Below, piece after piece: positions 7,416-11,389 of a stretch of 11,389 bases of DNA. Made by a program: the position numbers and the translations under genes. The notes under the pieces were generated by a model. The model worked only from the letters and a program-made list of their open reading frames with translations. It did no database searches and had not been told where the DNA came from. This stretch comes from Clostridia bacterium (GTDB lineage: Bacteria; Bacillota_A; Clostridia; Oscillospirales; CAG-272). Numbering within the stretch: the stretch's first letter is position 1; each line of letters starts with the position of its first letter. Location: contig JAFXNX010000271.1 of the NCBI GenBank assembly GCA_017529175.1, positions 1 to 11,389 of the forward strand, in the 5' to 3' direction.

Positions 7416-7452
7416 AAGGGCTTTTCCGACTTTTTATGTCGGCAAAGCCCTT
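7416..7452. terminator. Shared hairpin terminator between converging units
   Basis: AAGGGCTTT (7416-7424) pairs with AAAGCCCTT (7444-7452), and CCGAC (7426-7430) pairs with GTCGG (7438-7442). The two stems are separated by one T-C mismatch, and the loop is TTTTTAT. On the + strand it follows comF and is trailed by GTTTTCG. On the - strand it ends the SLOG gene, whose stop codon (7434-7436) lies in the loop, and is trailed by TCCTGTTTC. U-tracts on both sides are modest. Confidence 0.65.
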
Positions 7453-7943
7453 GTTTTCGTATATAAATTTATAACTTTTATCTTTTGCTCCGCGGCGTAC
7501 CTCACAGTGTTTGCGGTTCCCCCCGTCCTTCCCGAGTGATAAGCTATGCAAAGGGAAGAATTATCTATCATATACTTGTTTCTCTTCATCATGCAGTCGG
7601 CGTCGTAAAAGTCCTGTATATAGATTATCTCATCAGCGCAGTCTTTTAGCGTGCGGTATTCGTTGATGTCAACGAGACTCGTCCACTTCTTCGTCTGATC
7701 CCTGCAGGGAAGTATCAGAGAGAGGGATATCTGCGGGTGTTTCTCTTTTGCAAGGAGCACTCTCTTTGCGGCTAACGTATCGAATCCGAGCGCGCCGCCG
7801 GACATGAATCTTACGAGCCCTTTTGATACGCATCTATCTATCACCACGTCGAGCTTTGATATAAGGTCTTCGACGTCTTCTGATTTGATTCTTCTGTGTC
7901 CCGTGAAGCACACGGCCGTTTGTCTGCTTTCGGCGTCTTTCAA
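7434..7943 (-). CDS. SLOG-family protein (DUF1273/YpsA-like), 169 aa
   Basis: The TTG at 7943 is taken as start because GGAGG (7952-7956) lies 8 bases upstream and an extended -10 promoter lies directly before it; the longer frame from the ATG at 7997 would begin upstream of the -35 box. Near the N-terminus is CFTGHRR (12-18), then MSGGALGFDTLAAK (47-60), LPCRDQTKKW (78-87), and NKYMIDNSSLCIAYHSGRTGGTANTV (122-147). These are the Rossmann-like nucleotide-binding landmarks of the DUF1273/YpsA branch of the SLOG superfamily. SLOG proteins are thought to bind nucleotide-derived ligands; Bacillus YpsA affects cell division and envelope stress, but this shorter clostridial form has no assigned role. 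It is on the same strand as, and downstream of, the TepA-like gene, and converges on comF. The stop codon falls in the terminator loop. Confidence 0.88.
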   Translation of the reverse strand: MKDAESRQTAVCFTGHRRIKSEDVEDLISKLDVVIDRCVSKGLVRFMSGGALGFDTLAAKRVLLAKEKHPQISLSLILPCRDQTKKWTSLVDINEYRTLKDCADEIIYIQDFYDADCMMKRNKYMIDNSSLCIAYHSGRTGGTANTVRYAAEQKIKVINLYTKTRALPT

Positions 7944-7951
7944 TGTCACCA

Positions 7952-7956
7952 CCTCC
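7952..7956 (-). promoter_or_regulatory. Ribosome binding site that fixes the TTG start of the SLOG gene
   Basis: GGAGG on the - strand is 8 bases upstream of TTG (7943-7941). It begins about two bases after the predicted transcription start, so the whole 5' leader is only about 15 bases long. Confidence 0.75.
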
Positions 7957-7964
7957 GCAGATAT

Positions 7965-7993
7965 ATTGTAACAGAGCGAGCGCTCAATTTCAA
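7965..7993 (-). promoter_or_regulatory. Promoter of the SLOG gene (extended -10)
   Basis: On the - strand TTGAAA (7993-7988) and TACAAT (7970-7965) are 17 bases apart, and TG stands one base before the -10 (TGTTACAAT). It starts only 15 bases after the stop codon of the TepA-like gene and no hairpin separates the two genes, so the SLOG gene may also be reached by read-through. Confidence 0.7.
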
Positions 7994-8008
7994 GCATATC
8001 TCAAATAA

Positions 8009-8707
8009 TTATTCGCCGAATGAAGACAGAGCGTCGGAAAGCCCTCCGAGCGAGCCGATAAGTCCGTATTCGACCGCCTCGACTCCGTCGATGAGCGTGC
8101 CCGTGTCAGTCGCGATTTGGTCTGTCCTCATCAGAAGTTCGCGGTATTTTTCTTCCGTTATCGCGGAGTGAGACGTTACGAATTTTACTATCCTGTCCTG
8201 CATCCGCTGAAAATAGTAATAAGTCTGCGGCGTGCCGACGACGGTACCGTTCATTCTGACGGGGTGTATCGTCATCGTTGCGGACGGTACGATAAACGAG
8301 CGCTTCACCGACACCGCGAGCGGAACGCCGATCGAGTGTCCGCCTCCGAGGACGAGGGACGCCGTGGGTTTCGACATTCCCGCTATCATTTCCGCGATCG
8401 CGAGCCCGGCTTCAACGTCGCCTCCCATGGTGTTCAGGATGAGCAGCATCCCGTCGATCTCGTCGCTCTGCTCGATCGCCGCGATCTGCGGTATCACGTG
8501 TTCGTACCTTGTCACCTTTTGCCCGTCAGTCAGCAGATAATGTCCTTCGATCTGACCGATGACAGAGAGACAGTAGATCGACTTCCCCTTTCCGACCGCC
8601 GTCACGCTCCCGCTCTTGAATATGTCCTCGAGATCCGACGGCATCGCCGCTCTTTGTACTTCGTCGCCGTCTTCCGCGCCGTACGCGCGCCCTTCGTTGT
8701 CTGCCAT
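8009..8707 (-). CDS. tepA: TepA-like ClpP-fold protease, 232 aa
   Basis: The ATG at 8707 is chosen because GGAGG (8716-8720) lies 8 bases upstream; an in-frame ATG at 8827 has no such site and would add 40 unlikely residues. An acidic N-terminal ~30 residues precede a crotonase/ClpP fold. Landmarks are LNTMGGDVEAGLAIAEMI (91-108), the oxyanion and substrate-strand region; GGGHSIGVPLAV (121-132), with Ser125 as nucleophile; and MTIHPVRMNGT (145-155), with His148. The C-terminal GTLIDGVEAVEYGLI (203-217) is the TepA/YmfB version of the ClpP end motif. Family members are soluble serine peptidases; Bacillus TepA was linked to protein export and spore-protein turnover. The aspartate of the canonical ClpP triad aligns with Gly203, so Asp201 or another acid may take its place. 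It is followed by the SLOG gene. A weak -10 (TATAAA at 8759-8754) without a good -35 is the only promoter I see. Confidence 0.88.
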   Translation of the reverse strand: MADNEGRAYGAEDGDEVQRAAMPSDLEDIFKSGSVTAVGKGKSIYCLSVIGQIEGHYLLTDGQKVTRYEHVIPQIAAIEQSDEIDGMLLILNTMGGDVEAGLAIAEMIAGMSKPTASLVLGGGHSIGVPLAVSVKRSFIVPSATMTIHPVRMNGTVVGTPQTYYYFQRMQDRIVKFVTSHSAITEEKYRELLMRTDQIATDTGTLIDGVEAVEYGLIGSLGGLSDALSSFGE

Positions 8708-8715
8708 CACACTTT

Positions 8716-8720
8716 CCTCC
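8716..8720 (-). promoter_or_regulatory. Ribosome binding site that fixes the tepA start
   Basis: GGAGG on the - strand is 8 bases before the ATG at 8707. It decides in favour of the 232-residue product over the 272-residue open frame. Confidence 0.75.
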
Positions 8721-8824
8721 GCGTTTTTGCTTATTTTTCCCGTTCCCGCTGCATTTATACAAAGCGGCGTCGTCGAAAACGGAGCGATGCGGAGCCGATA
8801 TTTTTTATATATTGCCGAATTTTT

Positions 8825-8842
8825 CACTTTTTCAGAAAAGTG
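8825..8842. promoter_or_regulatory. Inverted repeat abutting a -35 box, possible operator
   Basis: CACTTTT (8825-8831) and AAAAGTG (8836-8842) are exact inverted repeats around TCAG. The right arm ends at the base before the -35 hexamer of the NifU-like operon, in the divergent region shared with the TepA-like gene. Such a position suits a regulator site, but with A/T-rich 7-base arms chance is possible. Confidence 0.3.
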
Positions 8843-8871
8843 TTGATTTGGATAACTATTTAATGTATAAT
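8843..8871 (+). promoter_or_regulatory. Promoter of the NifU-like / GGGtGRT operon
   Basis: TTGATT (8843-8848) and a perfect TATAAT (8866-8871) are 17 bases apart. The predicted start near 8878 gives a leader of about 42 bases, with AAGGAG at 8904-8909 placed 10 bases before the ATG. The match is good and this is likely one of the stronger promoters of the window. Confidence 0.75.
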
Positions 8872-8919
8872 AATATGTGTGTTAAAATCATATATCAACG
8901 CAGAAGGAGATAAAACAAA

Positions 8920-9618
8920 ATGAGCATTTTTTATTCACAAGAAGTCGAAAGAATGTGTCCTGTCACAAAGGGCCCTCACCACGGTCCCGCTCCGATCCCG
9001 GAAGAGGGCAAATGGGTAAAGGCTTATGACATCAAAGACATATCCGGACTTTCTCACGGCATCGGCTGGTGCGCTCCTCAGCAGGGATGCTGCAAGCTGA
9101 CACTCAACGTTAAGGACGGAATCATCGAAGAAGCTCTCGTTGAAACTCTCGGCTGCTCCGGTATGACCCACTCCGCCGCTATGGCTGCAGAAATACTCCA
9201 GGGAAAGACGATTCTCGAAGCGCTCAACACAGACCTCGTCTGCGACGCGATCAACGTTGCGATGAGAGAGATCTTCAAACAGCTCGTTTACGGACGTACG
9301 CAGACCGCGTTCTCCGAAAACGGACTTCCCGTCGGCGCTTCCCTCGAGGACCTCGGCAAGGGACTTCGTTCGCAGGTCGGAACAATGTTCGGAACGAAGG
9401 CGAAGGGCGTTCGCTATCTCGAGATGGCTGAAGGCTACGTTCTGAGCATCGGACTTGACGATAACGACGAGGTTATCGGCTACAAATTCGTTCATCTCGG
9501 AAAGATGATGGAGCAGATCAGACGCGGCGTCGCTCCCGCTGAAGCATACGAAGCAAACGTAAAGACCTACGGCAGATACGATGAAGCTGTAAAGCACATC
9601 GACCCCAGAGCTGAGTAA
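8920..9618 (+). CDS. NifU/IscU-like iron-sulfur scaffold-domain protein, 232 aa
   Basis: The start is supported by AAGGAG 10 bases upstream and a consensus promoter. A ~45-residue N-terminal extension (with Cys13) precedes a NifU_N-like domain: GWCAPQQGCCKLTLNVKDG (49-67), then ALVETLGCSGMTHSAAMAAE (72-91), with Cys79 in the position of the GCxxxxAS loop of IscU, then Cys108 in the helix that follows. This supplies several candidate ligands (Cys51, 57, 58, 79, 108) for a metal or Fe-S cluster. Residues ~140-232 form a C-terminal region that ordinary IscU (about 130 residues) lacks. The next gene starts 17 bases downstream and encodes a GGGtGRT protein; I recall these two as regular neighbours in anaerobic Firmicutes. 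A cytoplasmic role in Fe-S or metal handling is inferred. No SufS/IscS or other Isc/Suf gene is in the window, so a general house-keeping assembly role is not shown. Confidence 0.8.
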   Translation: MSIFYSQEVERMCPVTKGPHHGPAPIPEEGKWVKAYDIKDISGLSHGIGWCAPQQGCCKLTLNVKDGIIEEALVETLGCSGMTHSAAMAAEILQGKTILEALNTDLVCDAINVAMREIFKQLVYGRTQTAFSENGLPVGASLEDLGKGLRSQVGTMFGTKAKGVRYLEMAEGYVLSIGLDDNDEVIGYKFVHLGKMMEQIRRGVAPAEAYEANVKTYGRYDEAVKHIDPRAE

Positions 9619-9635
9619 GAAAGGGAGGAAGAAAA

Positions 9636-10643
9636 ATGTCTAACAACGTAAAATTTGAAGGATACGAGAGAAGAATAGAGAAGATCAAGGCGTGCATGGC
9701 TGAGTACGGCATCGCCGACCTCGAAGAGGCAAAAGCTATCTGCGAGGAAAAAGGCATCAACGTTGACGAGATAGTCAAAGGCGTTCAGCCCATCGCGTTC
9801 GACAATGCAACCTGGGCTTACACTCTGGGCGTCGCGATCGCCATCAAAAAAGGCGCGAAGACGGCAGCTGACGCTGCGGAAGCGATCGGAATCGGTCTTC
9901 AGGGATTCTGCATCCCCGGTTCCGTTGCCGAAAACCGCAAGGTCGGTCTCGGACACGGCAACCTCGCCGCAATGCTTCTTCGTGAAGAGACACAGTGCTT
10001 CTGCTTCCTCGCAGGTCACGAATCTTTCGCGGCGGCTGAAGGCGCTATCGGTATCGCAAGAAAAGCGGACAAGGTCAGAAAAACACCTCTTCGCATAATC
10101 CTCAACGGTCTCGGCAAGGACGCCGCTTATATCATCTCCAGGATCAACGGCTTCACATACGTCAAGACTGACTACGACTTCTATAACGACAAGCTGACAG
10201 TCGTTGAAGAGAGAGCGTTTTCAAACGGCGAAAAAGCGAAAGTTAAGTGCTACGGCGCGAACGACGTCCTTGAAGGCGTTGCGATCATGAAGCACGAGGG
10301 CGTTGACGTTTCCATCACAGGTAACTCCACGAACCCGACAAGATTCCAGCATCTCGTAGCAGGCACGTACAAGAAGTGGTGCATCGAGAACGGTAAGAAG
10401 TACTTCTCCGTCGCATCCGGCGGCGGCACGGGCAGAACGCTCCATCCCGATAACATGGCGGCGGGCCCCGCTTCCTACGGCCTTACGGACTCCATGGGAA
10501 GAATGCACGGCGACGCTCAGTTTGCAGGCTCCTCCTCTGTTCCCGCTCACGTTGAGATGATGGGACTTATCGGCGCCGGCAACAACCCGATGGTCGGTAT
10601 GACCGTCGCGTGCGCAGTCGCTGTCGAAGAGGCACTCAAATAA
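9636..10643 (+). CDS. GGGtGRT-family protein of unknown function, 335 aa
   Basis: The sequence GGGTGRT at residues 262-268 is the motif for which this Pfam family is named; it continues into LHPDNMAAGPASYG (269-282). Other marked segments are GFCIPGSVAEN (90-100), VGLGHGNLAAMLLREETQCF (103-122, with Cys120 and Cys122), ITGNSTNPTRFQHL (227-240) and a C-terminal MGLIGAGNNPMVGMTVACAV (309-328). The glycine-rich stretches suggest nucleotide or cofactor binding. There is no signal peptide or clear membrane helix, so it should be cytoplasmic. The start has GGGAGG 7 bases upstream and lies 17 bases after the NifU-like gene, with which it shares promoter and terminator. The biochemical role of the family is, to my knowledge, unassigned; partnership with the scaffold-like protein is the best clue. 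Confidence 0.88.
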   Translation: MSNNVKFEGYERRIEKIKACMAEYGIADLEEAKAICEEKGINVDEIVKGVQPIAFDNATWAYTLGVAIAIKKGAKTAADAAEAIGIGLQGFCIPGSVAENRKVGLGHGNLAAMLLREETQCFCFLAGHESFAAAEGAIGIARKADKVRKTPLRIILNGLGKDAAYIISRINGFTYVKTDYDFYNDKLTVVEERAFSNGEKAKVKCYGANDVLEGVAIMKHEGVDVSITGNSTNPTRFQHLVAGTYKKWCIENGKKYFSVASGGGTGRTLHPDNMAAGPASYGLTDSMGRMHGDAQFAGSSSVPAHVEMMGLIGAGNNPMVGMTVACAVAVEEALK

Positions 10644-10661
10644 TCACGTATAAAAAAACAT

Positions 10662-10685
10662 CGCGCCGCGGTTTTCCGCGGCGCG
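10662..10685. terminator. Strong bidirectional intrinsic terminator
   Basis: CGCGCCGCGG and CCGCGGCGCG form a perfect 10-bp stem around TTTT. On the + strand TATTGTTTTTAG follows, ending the GGGtGRT operon. On the - strand the stem is followed by ATGTTTTTTTATA, ending the membrane-protein gene that converges from the right. Confidence 0.9.
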
Positions 10686-10705
10686 TATTGTTTTTAGTTG
10701 TTTTA

Positions 10706-11389
10706 TTACTGTATAGGCGGTACGTCTGCCGGAGCAGTAGCGCTGATGAGCATATACTTTGCTTTGCTGAGATACGACATATAGATGATCGTGATTACGA
10801 TCGTGAATACGAGCGCCACGATACCGAGGACACCTGCGATAACGAGGACTGCATCCGACTTCAGGATAAAGTTGGAAACGATCTCAAGGATTATGTCGAG
10901 AATGTAAGAGATCGTGAGAATGCGGATAGCGCTCTTGCCTTTATTCTGCATATCAGTGTTTCCGAGCTTGCCGGAGAGGGATATGATAGCTGTTATAATG
11001 TAGTACATAATGAGGAATGAGCAGATGCTGTTGACGGTCGACGTGATACCGCTTACTGTTTTGTTGCTTGAAAAGAATCCGCCGACAACGCTTGCAACGA
11101 AGCTTATGAAGATCGCGATAAGCGCGTTCTTGAATAAGGGTTCATCTGCGGAAGCTTTCTTTGCGCCGGTGATGTTGAGGATGAAAGCGATCAGAGCAAG
11201 GACTGCGGTCGCGATACCCATGATCGCCGCTATGCCGAGAGACGCCAGCGCGCCGGTTCCCGATCCTTCAGCAGCAGCGACACCGGTTGTAAAGCCTGCG
11301 GCTATCGTGATGATGGCGGCAATCGTTGAAATGATCGTAAGTACGGCTGAAGTGAATAGTTTTTTTACGCCTGTAAATGCATTTGGAAA
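10706..11389 (-). CDS. Multi-pass membrane protein of unknown function (start outside window)
   Basis: The frame is open to the right edge, giving 227 visible residues. An in-frame ATG at 11221 falls inside the second membrane helix and is not a likely start. Six hydrophobic segments are seen at about residues 13-32, 47-73, 86-107, 119-140, 154-177 and 181-206 of the visible part, followed by a short tail rich in Ala and Pro that ends in PADVPPIQ. Since a basic stretch (VKKLF) precedes the first helix, only a short N-terminus is probably missing. There are almost no charged residues within the helices, one Cys, and no motif of a known transporter, protease or kinase that I recognise. The bidirectional terminator lies just past its stop codon. 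It could be an envelope or stress-related membrane protein, but no function is assigned. Confidence 0.8.
   Translation of the reverse strand, partial: FPNAFTGVKKLFTSAVLTIISTIAAIITIAAGFTTGVAAAEGSGTGALASLGIAAIMGIATAVLALIAFILNITGAKKASADEPLFKNALIAIFISFVASVVGGFFSSNKTVSGITSTVNSICSFLIMYYIITAIISLSGKLGNTDMQNKGKSAIRILTISYILDIILEIVSNFILKSDAVLVIAGVLGIVALVFTIVITIIYMSYLSKAKYMLISATAPADVPPIQ

Noticed and set aside
8754..8759. TATAAA as -10 box for tepA
   Set aside because: No acceptable -35 lies 16-18 bases upstream and there is no TGn extension, so it is mentioned only as a weak possibility in the tepA entry.
8117..8863. 248-codon + strand open frame opposite tepA
   Set aside because: It encodes an Arg/His-rich sequence antisense to a clear ClpP-family gene and has no family resemblance.
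8935..9597. 220-codon - strand open frame opposite the NifU-like gene
   Set aside because: It is the antisense shadow of a promoter-driven + strand gene with recognised motifs.
11219..11221. ATG as start of the right-edge membrane protein
   Set aside because: It falls in the middle of a hydrophobic helix and the frame stays open with another helix up to the window edge.

Overview
The window looks like chromosomal DNA of an anaerobic Firmicute of the class Clostridia, most likely an uncultured gut member (Oscillospirales or Christensenellales type). This is inferred from strong GGAGG ribosome binding sites, a TTG start, TTGxxx-17-TATAAT promoters, a TepA-like ClpP relative, a DUF1273-type SLOG protein, a ComF protein and a NifU-like/GGGtGRT gene pair. 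Nothing in the window (no 16S, no tRNA) fixes the species.

Layout. (1) Positions 2-3919 (+) hold the C-terminal 1305 residues of a very large, probably extracellular protein. Its visible N-terminal part is a run of GGLIG/GGVFG/GGIFG repeats typical of a beta-solenoid. (2) Positions 3920-4377 have no convincing gene but are packed with perfect hairpins, a nested RNA-like fold followed by a strong Shine-Dalgarno sequence, and finally an extended -10 promoter. This is the most unexplained stretch of the window. (3) Positions 4378-7376 (+) form a tight three-gene operon with overlapping reading frames: a membrane-anchored DUF4015-like TIM-barrel protein, a PAS plus degenerate-kinase-like protein, and a ComF-family phosphoribosyltransferase. 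(4) Positions 7416-7452 are a hairpin shared by two converging units. Its loop contains the stop codon of the next gene. (5) Positions 7434-8707 (-) carry a TepA-like ClpP-fold protein and then a SLOG-family protein with its own promoter. (6) Positions 8843-10643 (+) are a promoter and a two-gene operon: a NifU/IscU-like scaffold protein and a GGGtGRT protein. (7) Positions 10662-10685 are a strong bidirectional terminator. (8) Positions 10706-11389 (-) hold a six-helix membrane protein cut by the right edge.

How the parts fit. The three-gene operon combines a secreted or envelope-facing barrel, a possible cytoplasmic sensor and a ComF protein. Co-expression is well supported by the overlaps, but a shared function is not evident. 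The NifU-like/GGGtGRT pair points to iron-sulfur or metal handling of unknown purpose. The large surface protein, the SLOG/TepA unit and the membrane protein look like independent units.

I found no CRISPR array, prophage, transposase, rRNA or tRNA. The best candidates for undescribed biology are the hairpin-rich spacer at 3929-4301 and the NifU-like/GGGtGRT pair. Neither can be resolved from the sequence alone.
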